In this document: in pieces, positions 51,324 through 62,154 of the stretch
Layout of the letters: each line of letters starts with the position of its first letter
Numbering within the stretch: the first letter of the stretch is position 1
Source of the DNA: Streptomyces sp. NRRL S-455
Lineage (GTDB): Bacteria; Actinomycetota; Actinomycetes; Streptomycetales; Streptomycetaceae
Length of the DNA stretch: 64,000 nt
Reading direction: 5' to 3'
Assembly (NCBI RefSeq): GCF_000717875.1
Contig: NZ_JOCT01000004.1
Location: 310,001-374,000, forward strand
Translations under genes and position numbers: made by a program
Notes under the pieces: model-generated
The model's database searches: none
The model's input: the letters and a program-made list of their open reading frames with translations, nothing else
Told to the model about the DNA's origin: nothing

Positions 51324-52607
51324 TCAGGCAATCCGCTCCAGCAGCACCGGCGTCGCCGTGAAGTCCGTCCCCGGGGCCGCGACGTCGTACGCCCCCTCCA
51401 CCGCCTGCAACGCGTACTCGAAGCGTTCCGGCGTGTCCGTGTGCAGGGTCAGCAGGGGCTCGCCCTCGCGCACCGTGTCGCCCGGCTTGGCGTGCAGTTC
51501 CACGCCCGCGCCCGCCTGGACCGGGTCCTCCTTGCGGGCACGGCCCGCGCCCAGGCGCCAGGCGGCGACGCCGATGTCGTAGGCGTCGAGGCGGGTGAGG
51601 ACGCCCGTGGCCGGGGCCTTGATCACGTGCTGCTCGCGGGCCACCGGCAGGGCCGCGTCCGGGTCGCCGCCCTGTGCCTTGATCATGCGGCGCCAGACGT
51701 CCATCGCCGAGCCGTCGGCCAGGGCCTTCGCCGGGTCCGCGTCCTTGACGCCCGCCGCGTCGAGCATCTCGCGGGCCAGGGCGATCGTCAGCTCGACGAC
51801 GTCCGACGGGCCACCGCCCGCCAGGACCTCCACCGACTCGCGGACCTCCAGGGCGTTGCCCGCGGTGAGGCCGAGCGGGGTGGACATGTCCGTGAGCAGC
51901 GCGACCGTCTTCACGCCGTGGTCGGTGCCCAGGCCGACCATCGTGGACGCCAGTTCGCGGGCATCATCGAGCGTCCGCATGAAGGCGCCCGTGCCGACCT
52001 TCACGTCCAGGACCAGCGAGCCCGTGCCCTCCGCGATCTTCTTGGACATGATGGACGAGGCGATCAGCGGGATCGCCTCGACCGTGCCCGTGACGTCCCG
52101 GAGCGCGTACAGCTTCTTGTCCGCGGGGGCCAGGCCGTCGCCCGCCGCGCAGATCACCGCGCCGGTGCCGTCCAGCACCGACAGCATCTCGTCGTTGGAG
52201 AGCAGGGCACGCCAGCCGGGGATCGACTCCAGCTTGTCCAGAGTGCCGCCGGTGTGGCCGAGGCCGCGGCCCGACAGCTGCGGGACGGCCGCGCCGCAGG
52301 CGGCCACCAGCGGGGCCAGCGGGAGAGTGATCTTGTCGCCCACACCGCCGGTGGAGTGCTTGTCCGCCGTCGGGCGGGACAGGGACGAGAAGTCCATGCG
52401 CTCGCCGGAGGCGATCATGGCGGCCGTCCAGCGGGCGATCTCACGGCGGTTCATGCCGTTGAGCAGGATGGCCATCGCGAGGGCCGACATCTGCTCGTCG
52501 GCCACCTCCCCGCGGGTGTACGCGTCGATGACCCAGTCGATCTGCTCGTCGCTGAGCTCGCCGCGGTCCCGCTTGGTGCGGATGACGGAGATGGCGTCCA
52601 TGGCCAT
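51324..52607 (-). CDS. deoA: Thymidine phosphorylase
   Basis: A 427-aa pyrimidine nucleoside phosphorylase that splits thymidine or deoxyuridine to base and deoxyribose-1-phosphate. The phosphate-binding motif KHSTGGVGDKITLPLAPLVAACG, GRGLGHTGGTLDKLESIPG and the late KAPATGVLTRLDAYDIG are all family typical. ATG 52607 lies 13 nt after GGAAG; an ATG two codons later is possible. It is the last gene of the BMP-ABC-cdd cluster, but a strong terminator hairpin separates it from cdd. Confidence 0.94.
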   Translation of the reverse strand: MAMDAISVIRTKRDRGELSDEQIDWVIDAYTRGEVADEQMSALAMAILLNGMNRREIARWTAAMIASGERMDFSSLSRPTADKHSTGGVGDKITLPLAPLVAACGAAVPQLSGRGLGHTGGTLDKLESIPGWRALLSNDEMLSVLDGTGAVICAAGDGLAPADKKLYALRDVTGTVEAIPLIASSIMSKKIAEGTGSLVLDVKVGTGAFMRTLDDARELASTMVGLGTDHGVKTVALLTDMSTPLGLTAGNALEVRESVEVLAGGGPSDVVELTIALAREMLDAAGVKDADPAKALADGSAMDVWRRMIKAQGGDPDAALPVAREQHVIKAPATGVLTRLDAYDIGVAAWRLGAGRARKEDPVQAGAGVELHAKPGDTVREGEPLLTLHTDTPERFEYALQAVEGAYDVAAPGTDFTATPVLLERIA

Positions 52608-52638
52608 GGGGTGGGCTTCCTTCCGAGGTTTCAAAAAG

Positions 52639-52678
52639 CCGTACGGCCCCTCCTGAGCGGCTGGGAGGGGCCGTACGG
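52639..52678 (-). terminator. Intrinsic terminator between cdd and deoA
   Basis: On the minus strand a perfect 15-bp GC-rich stem (CCGTACGGCCCCTCC and its complement, 10-nt loop) is followed by a CTTTTT run. This is the best rho-independent terminator in the window. It lies 3 bp after the cdd stop and only 32 bp before the deoA start, so it would limit read-through into deoA. Confidence 0.85.
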
Positions 52679-52680
52679 AG

Positions 52681-53085
52681 TCAGTTGCCGAGGTGGCCGG
52701 GGCCGAAGGCCTGGGGCAGCATCTCCGACAGCGGCACGATGCCCGCCGGAGTGTCCAGCAGGAGGTCCGGGCCGCCGAACTCGTACAGCAGCTGGCGGCA
52801 GCGGCCGCACGGGACGAGCGACTCCCCGTCCCGGTCGACGCAGGTGAAGTGCGTCAGACGGCCGCCGCCGGTGTTGTGCAGCTCCGACACCAGACCGCAC
52901 TCGGCGCACAGGCCCAGTCCGTACGAGGCGTTCTCGACGTTGCAGCCGGAGATGATCCGCCCGTCGTCGACCAGGGCCGCCACGCCGACCGGGTAGCCGG
53001 AGTACGGGGCGTACGCCCGGGACATGGCGTCCCGGGCCACCGCGCGCAGCCGCTCCCAGTCGACGGCGGGGCCGGTGCCGGTCAC
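52681..53085 (-). CDS. cdd: Cytidine deaminase
   Basis: A 134-aa homotetrameric-type enzyme converting (deoxy)cytidine to (deoxy)uridine. It has YAPYSGYPVGVAALVDDGRI, the substrate/zinc motif GCNVENASYGLGLCAE with the catalytic Glu, and PCGRCRQLLYEF with the zinc cysteines. The GTG start overlaps the stop of the upstream permease by 4 nt (GTGA), so it is translationally coupled. Confidence 0.95.
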   Translation of the reverse strand: MTGTGPAVDWERLRAVARDAMSRAYAPYSGYPVGVAALVDDGRIISGCNVENASYGLGLCAECGLVSELHNTGGGRLTHFTCVDRDGESLVPCGRCRQLLYEFGGPDLLLDTPAGIVPLSEMLPQAFGPGHLGN

Positions 53086-54356
53086 TTGCCCTGCCCCTTC
53101 CGGTACGGCATGCCGTTCGCCCTCGGCATGCGCAGGCGCTGGGCGGACAGTGCGAGGACCACCAGGGTGATGACGTACGGCGTGGCGGAGACGACCTGGT
53201 TGGGCACCTCGTCGGTGGTCGCGTACCAGGTGAGCACCAGGGCACCGGCGATCAGCGTGCACACGGCCGGGACGTACTTCTTGCGGACCGCCAGCCAGAT
53301 CGCGCCGATGATCAGCAGCAGCGCGCCGAGCAGCAGCAGGGCGTGGACGTTGGCGGAGCCGCCGCGCAGGTTGAGGCTGTCGGTGTAGCCGAACAGGCCC
53401 GCGCCGAGGGCGAGGCCGCCCGGCATCCAGTTGCCGAAGATCATCGCCGCGAGGCCGATGAAGCCGCGGCCGCTGACCTGACCCTCCAGGTAGAAGGGGT
53501 TGGCGACGATCGACAGGAAGGCACCGCCGAGGCCGGCCAGGCCGCCGGAGATGACGACGGCGATGTACTTGTACTTGTAGACGTTGACGCCGAGGGACTC
53601 GGCGGCGACCGGGTTCTCGCCGCAGGAGCGCAGCCGCAGGCCGAACGCCGAGCGCCACAGGATCCACCAGGTCGCGGGGATCAGTGCCACGGCGATCAGG
53701 GTCAGCCAGGAGACGTTGGTGACGAGGCCGCCGAGGAGTCCGGCGATGTCCGAGACGAAGAACCAGCCCTGGTTGTTCAGGTCCCGGAGCGCGTCGGACA
53801 GGCCCGGCACCGTGAAGTGGCCGAGGGAGTCGATCGCCGGGGACTGCTTGGCGGAGCCGCCGGTGTGGCCCTCGAAGGCGAGGGGCGCGAGGTAGCGGGT
53901 GGCGCCGAGGGCGAGGATGTTGATGGCCACACCGGAGACGATGTGGTTGACGTTGAAGGTGACGGTGACGAAAGCGTGCAGCAGACCGCCGAGCGCACCG
54001 CCGACGATGCCCACCAGGACACCGGTCCACGGGCCCCACTGGAATCCGGCCCAGGCGCCGAACCAGGTGCCGAGGATCATCATGCCCTCGAGGCCGATGT
54101 TGACCACGCCCGCGCGCTCGGCCCACAGGCCGCCGAGGCCGGCGAGGCCGATCGGCACGGCGAGCTGGAGAGCGGTGGACATCTGGCTGACGTTGGTGAT
54201 GCCGTCGGCGCCGGTGATGAGGCGGACCATCGAGGTGAGTGCCAGGCCGGCGGCGATGATCAGCAGCAGGACGGGCCACGACAGCCGGCGGCCGGTGGGC
54301 GCCGCGGGCTGCAGCGTGGGCTGGTTGAGGTCGGTCGCCGTAACGGGGGCGGTCAT
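53082..54356 (-). CDS. Nucleoside ABC transporter permease 2
   Basis: A 424-aa BPD-type inner membrane permease with about 10 helices. It has the motif VPIGLAGLGGLWAERAGVVNIGLEGMMILG and the cytosolic loop WRSAFGLRLRSCGENPVAAESLGVNV (EAA-like coupling loop). Together with the 54353 gene it forms the translocation pore of a BMP-family importer for purine/pyrimidine nucleosides. It starts at ATG 54356, overlapping the preceding gene by 4 nt. Confidence 0.93.
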   Translation of the reverse strand: MTAPVTATDLNQPTLQPAAPTGRRLSWPVLLLIIAAGLALTSMVRLITGADGITNVSQMSTALQLAVPIGLAGLGGLWAERAGVVNIGLEGMMILGTWFGAWAGFQWGPWTGVLVGIVGGALGGLLHAFVTVTFNVNHIVSGVAINILALGATRYLAPLAFEGHTGGSAKQSPAIDSLGHFTVPGLSDALRDLNNQGWFFVSDIAGLLGGLVTNVSWLTLIAVALIPATWWILWRSAFGLRLRSCGENPVAAESLGVNVYKYKYIAVVISGGLAGLGGAFLSIVANPFYLEGQVSGRGFIGLAAMIFGNWMPGGLALGAGLFGYTDSLNLRGGSANVHALLLLGALLLIIGAIWLAVRKKYVPAVCTLIAGALVLTWYATTDEVPNQVVSATPYVITLVVLALSAQRLRMPRANGMPYRKGQGK

Positions 54357-55476
54357 CGGCCAGCCACCTCCTTCGTGGTGTTGTTGTGGGCGCCGAGGAC
54401 GTGACCGGCGGCCAGTTCGGCGCCGACCCGGCGCTGCTGGCGGCGCAGGCCCCACTCGCGGACGGCCTCGTAGGAGACGACGACCGAGAGCACGATCAGG
54501 CCCTGCATGATGACCGCGATCTCCTTGTCGTAGCCGTGGAAGTCGAGTTCGGGCGAGGCCTTGTCGAGCCAGGCCCACAGCAGGGCGGCGAACGCGATGC
54601 CGACGGGGCTGTTGCGACCCAGCAGGGCGATGCCGATGCCGAGGAAGCCGATGCCGGTGGGGAAGTTCAGGCTGTAGGTGTGGGTGTCGCCGAGCAGGAT
54701 CGGCAGACCGGCGAGGCCCGCGATGCCGCCGGAGAGCAGCATGGCGGTGAGCACCATGCGCTTGGGGTCGACGCCGCTGGCGGCCGCGGCGGTCGACGAG
54801 GCGCCGGAGGCGCGCAGGTCGAAGCCGAAGCGGGTGCGGTTGAGGACGACCCAGTAGCCGATGCCGAGCAGGACGGCGAGCAGGACCAGGCCGTAGATCT
54901 CGCCGGCCGCGCCCAGGTCGATGCCGGGGATCCAGCCGGACTCGTACATCTCGCCGGTGGTGTTGTTGTTGCCGACCTTCACACCGAAGACGTCCGGCAG
55001 CCACATGTAGGCGATCACGGAGGTGGCGATCGCGTTGAGCATGATGGTGGCGACGACCTCGCTGACGCCGCGGGTGACCTTGAGGACACCGGCGATGCCG
55101 GACCAGAAGGCGCCGGTGAGGACGGCGGTCAGGAGCAGCAGCGGGACCTGGAGGGCGGCCGGCAGGTCGGCGTGGGCGCCGACGACCGCGGCCATCATGG
55201 CGGCGAGCTGGTACTGGCCGTCGACACCGATGTTGAACAGGTTCATCCGGAAGCCGATGGCCACCGCGAGCGCCGCGATGTAGTACATCGAGGCCTGGTT
55301 GATGATCAGCACCTGGATGTCCGAGAAGCCGGCCTGCTCGAACATCACGGCGAACGGCTCGACCGGGTTCTTGCCCGACGCGACCAGCACGATCGCGCTG
55401 AGCACGAAGGCCACGGCGAGCGCGATGACCGGTCCGGCCACGGCGAGGAGCACGCGCTCCTTGTCGAACTTCTTCA

Positions 55477-55477
<1 letters not shown>
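54353..55477 (-). CDS. Nucleoside ABC transporter permease 1
   Basis: A 374-aa permease of the same family as the downstream one, with 9-10 helices. It has ALAVAIGFRMNLFNIGVDGQYQLAAMMAAVVG and YWVVLNRTRFGFDLRASGASSTAAAASGVD (coupling loop). Its ATG overlaps the ATPase stop by 1 nt (TGATG). The order ATPase, permease, permease, cdd, deoA is that of a nucleoside uptake and breakdown operon. Confidence 0.93.
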
Positions 55478-57048
<1,571 letters not shown>

Positions 57049-57124
57049 CGATCCGTTGACCGCCGCTCCGGCCGGAGGGCTGCTGGACGCGTTGATAACG
57101 CACTCTCCTGGGGACGGGGGTCGT

Positions 57125-57136
57125 CTACGCGCGTAG
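57125..57136. promoter_or_regulatory. Nucleoside-regulon operator, site 4 (ABC transporter operon)
   Basis: Perfect CTACGCGCGTAG, 16 bp upstream of the AGGAG ribosome site of the ATPase gene. Confidence 0.75.
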
Positions 57137-57174
57137 CGCCCCTACGGCATACAAAGGGGCCGCGCCCCGCGGCA

Positions 57175-57208
57175 GCGGGGTACGGGGAGCAGCCTCCCCG
57201 TACCCCGC
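57175..57208. terminator. Hairpin between BMP lipoprotein 1 and the ABC operon
   Basis: GCGGGGTACGGGGA, 6-nt loop, TCCCCGTACCCCGC: a perfect 14-bp stem. It lies 48 bp beyond the end of the BMP1 gene (57257, minus strand), so it probably ends that transcript. Confidence 0.75.
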
Positions 57209-57256
57209 CCCGCAGGCGTAACCCCCGGGTTACTACCTGCTCGAGGCAGTCGCTCG

Positions 57257-58306
57257 TCAGCTGCTCTTGACCTTGATCTCGCCGCTGATGATCTTCTCCT
57301 TGGCCGTCTTGATGGCTTCCTGGAGCTCGGCGTCGTCCGCGAACTTCGGGTTGGAGTTCGACAGGCTCACCTCGCCGGTCTTCAGATCGCCACGAACGAT
57401 ACCGGTCTCCGGCTTACCGTCCTCAACGGACTTCGCCAGGCTGTACACGGCCTTGGCGACGTCCTTCATCGCCGAGGTGAGGATGGAGTCCTTGTACTTG
57501 GCGAGGGCTTCCTGCTTGTACTGGTCGGAGTCGACGCCGATCGCCCAGACCTTCTTGGCGGCGGCGGCCTCGATCACGCCCTGACCGGACAGACCGGCGG
57601 CCGCGTAGACCACGTCGGCCTTCTTCTCGATCTGGCCCTCGGCGGCCGTCTTGCCCTTGTCGGGGCTGGCGAAGCCACCCTCCTCGGCGGTCTGGGTGAG
57701 GTACTGCGAGAGGACCTTGACCTTCGGGTCGGTGTCCTTGACGCCCTGCGCGAAGCCCGCCTGGAACTTGTGGATCAGCGGGATGTCCACACCGCCGACG
57801 AAGCCGACGACCTTCGACTTGGTGCTCTTGGCGGCGGCGACACCGGCCAGGTAGGAGGCCTGCTCCTCGTTGAAGACCAGGTCGGCGACGTTCTTGGCGT
57901 TGATCGTGGAGTCGTCGACGATGCCGAAGGTGGTGTCCGGGAACTTCTCCGCGGCGCCCTTGACGGCCGAGGCGTACGCGTAGCCGACGCCGATGACCGG
58001 GTTGTGGCCCTGCTTGGCGAGCGAGACCAGGCGCTGCTCCTTGTCGGCATCCGTCTCGCCCTCGGTGGGCTCCACGTCGGCCGTCTCGTACCCGAACTCC
58101 TTCTTCGCCTGCTCCAGGCCCGCGTAGGCTGCGTCGTTGAAGGACTGGTCGCCCTTGCCGCCGACGTCGTAGGCGATGGCGAGGCCCTTGTCGCCCTTCG
58201 AGTCGGACGACCCGGCGGAGGTCGAGGTGCCGCCGCAGGCGGAGAGAGCGAGGGCCAGGGAAGCGGTCGCTGCGCCTGCGACCGTGATCCGGGAAATCCG
58301 GCGCAT
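57257..58306 (-). CDS. BMP-family nucleoside-binding lipoprotein 1
   Basis: A 349-aa basic membrane protein (PF02608). The signal ends in lipobox LSAC with Cys24. A Ser/Gly linker follows, then the periplasmic-binding-type fold: GLAIAYDVGGKGDQSFNDAAYAGL, VIGVGYAYASAVK, ASYLAGVAAAKSTKSKVVGFVGGVDIPLIHKF, KKADVVYAAAGLSGQGVIEAAAAKKVWAIGVDSDQYKQ. It delivers nucleosides to the transporter above. The start is ATG 58306 with AGGAG 9 nt upstream. A tandem paralogue lies just upstream. Confidence 0.93.
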   Translation of the reverse strand: MRRISRITVAGAATASLALALSACGGTSTSAGSSDSKGDKGLAIAYDVGGKGDQSFNDAAYAGLEQAKKEFGYETADVEPTEGETDADKEQRLVSLAKQGHNPVIGVGYAYASAVKGAAEKFPDTTFGIVDDSTINAKNVADLVFNEEQASYLAGVAAAKSTKSKVVGFVGGVDIPLIHKFQAGFAQGVKDTDPKVKVLSQYLTQTAEEGGFASPDKGKTAAEGQIEKKADVVYAAAGLSGQGVIEAAAAKKVWAIGVDSDQYKQEALAKYKDSILTSAMKDVAKAVYSLAKSVEDGKPETGIVRGDLKTGEVSLSNSNPKFADDAELQEAIKTAKEKIISGEIKVKSS

Positions 58307-58375
58307 GTGTGGGGCTCCTGTCGTACAAGCGCCGGACGGACAGCTGAAAGCTACGGCGCTGGTTTCGCCGCAGAT

Positions 58376-58387
58376 TAACGCGCGTAG
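58376..58387. promoter_or_regulatory. Nucleoside-regulon operator, site 5 (BMP lipoprotein 1)
   Basis: TAACGCGCGTAG, two substitutions (left arm) from CTACGCGCGTAG; the 8-bp core ACGCGCGT is intact. It lies 70 bp before the BMP1 start. Confidence 0.65.
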
Positions 58388-58517
58388 ACCTGCCTGAAAA
58401 CCCCTTCTGTCCACCTTGTTATGCGCCCGTGGCCAAGCCCTCACCACGCCTTGGCCGGGCGTTGCCGACCGCAAACGAGGGGTGGCGCTGGGTGATTTGA
58501 CGTCCGGCAGAGCAGGA

Positions 58518-58548
58518 AGCGGGCGGGCACCCCTGGTGCCCGCCCGCT
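58518..58548. terminator. Hairpin downstream of BMP lipoprotein 2
   Basis: A 14-bp perfect stem AGCGGGCGGGCACC / GGTGCCCGCCCGCT with a 3-nt CCT loop, 26 bp past the BMP2 stop at 58574. Confidence 0.75.
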
Positions 58549-58573
58549 CGGACCGCTCAGCGCCTGGTGGCCG

Positions 58574-59623
58574 CTACTCGGTCTTGACCTTGATGGAGCC
58601 GCCGGTGATGCCTTCCTTGGCCTTGTTCACCGCGTCCGCGAGGCCCGGGACCTTGGCGTACTCCGGGTTCGACTCGGACAGGCCGACCCCGTTGACCTTC
58701 AGATCGAAGGTCCGGGTGCCGTTCAGCGGCTTGTCGTCGTGCACGGACTTGGCCAGCGCGTAGACGGCGCCGCCGACGTCCTTGAGGGCGGAGGTGAGGA
58801 TGGAGTTCTTGTACTTGGCGAGGGGTTCCTGCTTGTACTGGTCGGAGTCGACGCCGATCGCCCAGACCTTCGCCTTGGCGGCGGCCTCGATGACGCCCTG
58901 ACCGGACAGGCCGGCGGCGGCGTAGACCACGTCGGCCTTCTTCTCGATCTGGCCCTCGGCGGCGGCCTTGCCCTTGTCGGGGCTGGCGAAGCCGCCCTCC
59001 TCCGCCGTCTGCGTCAGGTACTGCGACAGGACCTTCACCTTGGGGTTGGTGTCCTGCACGCCCTGCTTGTAGCCGGCCTCGAACTTGTGGATCAGCGGGA
59101 TGTCGACACCGCCGACGAAGCCGACGACGTTCGACTTGGTGGCCTTGGCCGCGGCGACACCGGCGAGGTAGGAGGCCTGCTCCTCGGCGAAGACGAGGGA
59201 GGCGACGTTCTTGCCCTCGACCTCGGAGTCCACGATGCCGAACGTGGTCTTCGGGTACTTGGCGGCCACGGCCTTCATGGCCGTGCCGTAGGCGTAGCCG
59301 ACGCCGATGACCGGGTTGTAGCCCTGCTTCGCCAGCGAGGACAGGCGCTGTTCCTTGTCGGCGTCGGTCTCGCCCTCGGTGGGCTCGATGTCGGCGGTCT
59401 TGTAGCCGAACTCCTGCTTCGCCTTCTCGAGGCCGGTGTACGCGGCGTCGTTGAACGACTGGTCGCCCTTGCCGCCGACGTCGTAGGCGATGGCGAGGCC
59501 CTTGTCGCCGCCGTCGCCGCTGTCGCCGCCGCTCTCACTGCTGGTGCCACCACAGGCCGTGGCGACGAGCCCGAGCGACGCGACCCCCACCGCGACCCGG
59601 GTCAGTTTGGATATCCGACGCAT
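58574..59623 (-). CDS. BMP-family nucleoside-binding lipoprotein 2
   Basis: A 349-aa paralogue of BMP1, collinear and very similar through most of the fold (for example TQTAEEGGFASPDKGK and KKADVVYAAAGLSGQG are identical). Differences are concentrated in the signal peptide, linker and the C-terminal 60 residues. The lipobox is ATAC with Cys24, and MRRISK at 59623 is the start. A separate promoter region with its own regulon operator suggests the two copies are regulated alike but independently. Different ligand preference is possible. Confidence 0.93.
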   Translation of the reverse strand: MRRISKLTRVAVGVASLGLVATACGGTSSESGGDSGDGGDKGLAIAYDVGGKGDQSFNDAAYTGLEKAKQEFGYKTADIEPTEGETDADKEQRLSSLAKQGYNPVIGVGYAYGTAMKAVAAKYPKTTFGIVDSEVEGKNVASLVFAEEQASYLAGVAAAKATKSNVVGFVGGVDIPLIHKFEAGYKQGVQDTNPKVKVLSQYLTQTAEEGGFASPDKGKAAAEGQIEKKADVVYAAAGLSGQGVIEAAAKAKVWAIGVDSDQYKQEPLAKYKNSILTSALKDVGGAVYALAKSVHDDKPLNGTRTFDLKVNGVGLSESNPEYAKVPGLADAVNKAKEGITGGSIKVKTE

Positions 59624-59678
59624 CTGAAGTTCCCCATTCTCCAAAGCCCCTGCAGTGGGAGCTCGGTCCGGCGCACAT

Positions 59679-59690
59679 TAACGCGCGTAG
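59679..59690. promoter_or_regulatory. Nucleoside-regulon operator, site 6 (BMP lipoprotein 2)
   Basis: TAACGCGCGTAG inside TTAACGCGCGTAGA, the same 14-mer as at site 5. It lies 56 bp before the BMP2 start. Confidence 0.65.
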
Positions 59691-59872
59691 AAACTCCTGG
59701 GAACGGGGTGCCGTAGGGCCGTTATCCATTCGTGCCGATGGGCGTTACGCCCGCGTGAACCACGGGATCGAACGGGGGCGAAAGGTGCACCGGGGAAGCG
59801 GCGACGTCCGCGCCACGACGGAGGGGCCGTCCCTGTCCCCCTCCGGCTGCGGCCCGAGGGGGCAGGAGGGAG

Positions 59873-61105
59873 CTACCGGAGACCGTTGACCAGGGCCGCG
59901 GCGGTGAAGAGTTCCACGCCGACCGTGATCGAGGACTCGTCGACGTCGAAGTCACCCTGGTGGAGGTCTCGCACGTGACGCTCGCCGGGGGTGCGGACGC
60001 CCAGGCGGGCCATGGCGCCGGGGACGTGCTCCAGGTACCAGGAGAAGTCCTCGCCGCCGAGGCTCTGCTCGGTGCCCACGACGGAGTCGACACCGCGCCG
60101 GGCGATCATGGCGTCCCGCAGCAGCTCGGTCACGCCCGGTTCGTTGACGACGGGCGGGACGCCACGCACATAGTTGATCTCCGACTTCGCGCGGTACAGG
60201 TTGGCGATCTCGTCGATCGCGGCGACCACGGCGTCGGGGGCCTGCCGCCACGCCTCGATGTCGAGGCAGCGCACCGTGCCGGAGAGTTCGGCGTGCTGCG
60301 GGATCACGTTGGGCGCGTGCCCCGACTCGACGCGGCCCCAGGTGATGGCGATTCCGCTCCTGCTGTCGAAGCGGCGGCCGACCAGGGCGGGTACGTCGGT
60401 GACGACGCGGGCGGCGGCGGTGACCAGGTCGGTCGTGAGGTGAGGGCGTGCGGTGTGGCCGCCCGGGCCGTTCAGGGCGATCTCCAGCCGGTCGCAGGCG
60501 GAGGTGATGGGCCCCTCGCGGAGACCGATCTGCCCCGCGTCCACCCGGGGGTCGCAGTGCACCGCGATGATCGCGCCGACCCCTTCCAGCGCCCCGCACT
60601 TGATGGCGTCGGCGGCGCCGCCGGGCAGCACCTCCTCGGCGGGCTGGAAGATCAGCCGGACGGGGCGCGGCAGCAGGCCCTGCTTGTGCAGTTCCGCGAG
60701 GACGAGGCCGGCGCCGAGGACCACGGTGGTGTGCACGTCGTGGCCGCAGGCGTGCGCCCGGTCGGGCACGGTCGAGCGGTACGGGCACTCGGCCTTGGTG
60801 TCGGGGATGGGCAGGCCGTCGATGTCGGCCCGCAGGGCGAGCATGCTGGGCCCTCCGTCCCACTGCTCGCCCGACACGCCGATGTCACAGACGAGCCCGG
60901 TTCCGACGTCGAGTACGCGCGGCTTGAGGCCGGCCCTCTCGAGCCGCTCCTTGATCGCGGCTGTCGTGCGGAACTCCTGGTTGCCCAGCTCCGGGTGCAT
61001 GTGCAGGTCGCGCCGGAACGCGATGAGCTCGGCGCGCAGAGCGTCGGGCAGCGCACCGGGAAGCACGGCTCCCCCGGGAAGATCGACCTCGGACTCCAGT
61101 GACAT
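59873..61105 (-). CDS. M20-family amidohydrolase (peptidase M20D)
   Basis: A 410-aa zinc amidohydrolase. The N-terminal segment is FRRDLHMHPELGNQEFRT. Metal ligands are in HACGHDVHTT, FQPAEEVLPGGA (Glu pair) and AVHCDP. The dimerisation domain is LNGPGGHTARPH, and the C-terminal LGGEDFSWYLEHVPGAMARLG is typical of the IAA-amino acid/hippurate hydrolase subfamily. Cleavage of N-acyl amino acids or aminoacyl conjugates is likely. The ATG at 61105 has AGAGG 12 nt upstream; the in-frame GTG at 61117 directly abuts that site and is less likely. Confidence 0.9.
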   Translation of the reverse strand: MSLESEVDLPGGAVLPGALPDALRAELIAFRRDLHMHPELGNQEFRTTAAIKERLERAGLKPRVLDVGTGLVCDIGVSGEQWDGGPSMLALRADIDGLPIPDTKAECPYRSTVPDRAHACGHDVHTTVVLGAGLVLAELHKQGLLPRPVRLIFQPAEEVLPGGAADAIKCGALEGVGAIIAVHCDPRVDAGQIGLREGPITSACDRLEIALNGPGGHTARPHLTTDLVTAAARVVTDVPALVGRRFDSRSGIAITWGRVESGHAPNVIPQHAELSGTVRCLDIEAWRQAPDAVVAAIDEIANLYRAKSEINYVRGVPPVVNEPGVTELLRDAMIARRGVDSVVGTEQSLGGEDFSWYLEHVPGAMARLGVRTPGERHVRDLHQGDFDVDESSITVGVELFTAAALVNGLR

Positions 61106-61406
61106 CAGTTGCTTCACCCTCTGAAGGGTAGGGCGCCGGGGCGGTCGGCTGACCCTCGATCAACAAAACTTCAACCCGTTGGGGGAAGAAAATATGACCG
61201 CCGGGCGCATAGCTATCAACTGAGACGGGTAAGCTGCCTGCCTTTTGGGCCGGGCAAGTCACCACATCCCCCGGAGTGTGACATCGACCACACCGTCTGA
61301 GTCACGGCTCCGGTATCCATCCATCCTCCTCCACGGATACCACGCCCTGCGCGGGGAACACCGCCGCGCTCGTCCGGCGGACGCCCGCCCCGATAGTCTG
61401 CGCCCC
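61106..61406. other. Intergenic region between amidohydrolase and methyltransferase
   Basis: About 300 bp between divergent genes. It is relatively AT-rich around 61160-61220 (GTTGGGGGAAGAAAATATGA). No coding frame with the genome's codon bias, riboswitch or clear inverted repeat was recognised; promoters for both genes are expected here. Confidence 0.4.
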
Positions 61407-62093
61407 GTGCGCGCCGACTCTCCCGAGTTCCTCCAGGCAACCCAGACCTCGTACGACGCCATCGCCGAGGCCTACACCGCCGAGTTCCCGGACAGCCTGG
61501 CGGGCAGACCCCTGGAGCGGGCCCTCCTCACGGCCTTCGTCGATCTGGTCCGGGCCGCCGGGGCGCCGAAGCAGCCCCCGGTCGCCGACATCGGCAGCGG
61601 TCCCGGACACGTGGCGGCGCGGCTGCACGAGCTGGGGCTGCCGGTGTTCGGGGTCGACGTCTCACCCCGCATGGTGGCCCTGGCCCGCAAGGCGCACCCG
61701 GAGCTGCGGTTCCACGTCGGTTCGATGACGTCCCTGGACCTGCCGGACGAGACGCTCGGCGGCATCATCGCGCTCTACTCGATCATCCATGTGCCGGACG
61801 GGCATCTGCCGGCGGTCTTCGCCGAGTTCCACCGCGTCCTGGTGCCGGGCGCGCCCGTGCTGCTCGGCTTCCAGAGCGGCGACGAGGACGGCCATGAGCG
61901 GCTGACCGAGCGCTTCGGGCAGGAGATCTCGCTCGACTACTACTGGCGCACCCCGGACACCGTCGCGTCGCACTTCACGCGGGCCGGCCTGGAGCTGCAC
62001 GCCTGTGTGCTGCGAGAGGCCGTGGACGGGGAGAAGCGTCCTCGCACGTTCCTGCTGGCACGCAGGCCGGCCGTGGTCACCGGGGAGTCGTGA
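61407..62093 (+). CDS. SAM-dependent class I methyltransferase
   Basis: A 228-aa enzyme. Motif I is VADIGSGPGHVAARL, and motif II has VFGVDVSPRMVALAR. SLDLPDETLGGIIALYSIIHVPDGHLPAVFAEFHRVLVPG carries motif III and the post-I region. It is a UbiE/Methyltransf_11-type methylase of small molecules, substrate unknown. The start GTG 61407 (RADSPEFLQATQTSYDAIAEAY) is chosen by conserved-looking N-terminus; upstream in-frame codons lack a ribosome site. Confidence 0.88.
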   Translation: MRADSPEFLQATQTSYDAIAEAYTAEFPDSLAGRPLERALLTAFVDLVRAAGAPKQPPVADIGSGPGHVAARLHELGLPVFGVDVSPRMVALARKAHPELRFHVGSMTSLDLPDETLGGIIALYSIIHVPDGHLPAVFAEFHRVLVPGAPVLLGFQSGDEDGHERLTERFGQEISLDYYWRTPDTVASHFTRAGLELHACVLREAVDGEKRPRTFLLARRPAVVTGES

Positions 62094-62154
62094 GAGCCGG
62101 CCGGCGGCCACCGCGCCGACGGCACCGGACGGCCGCCCTGCGGTCACCAAGCCG

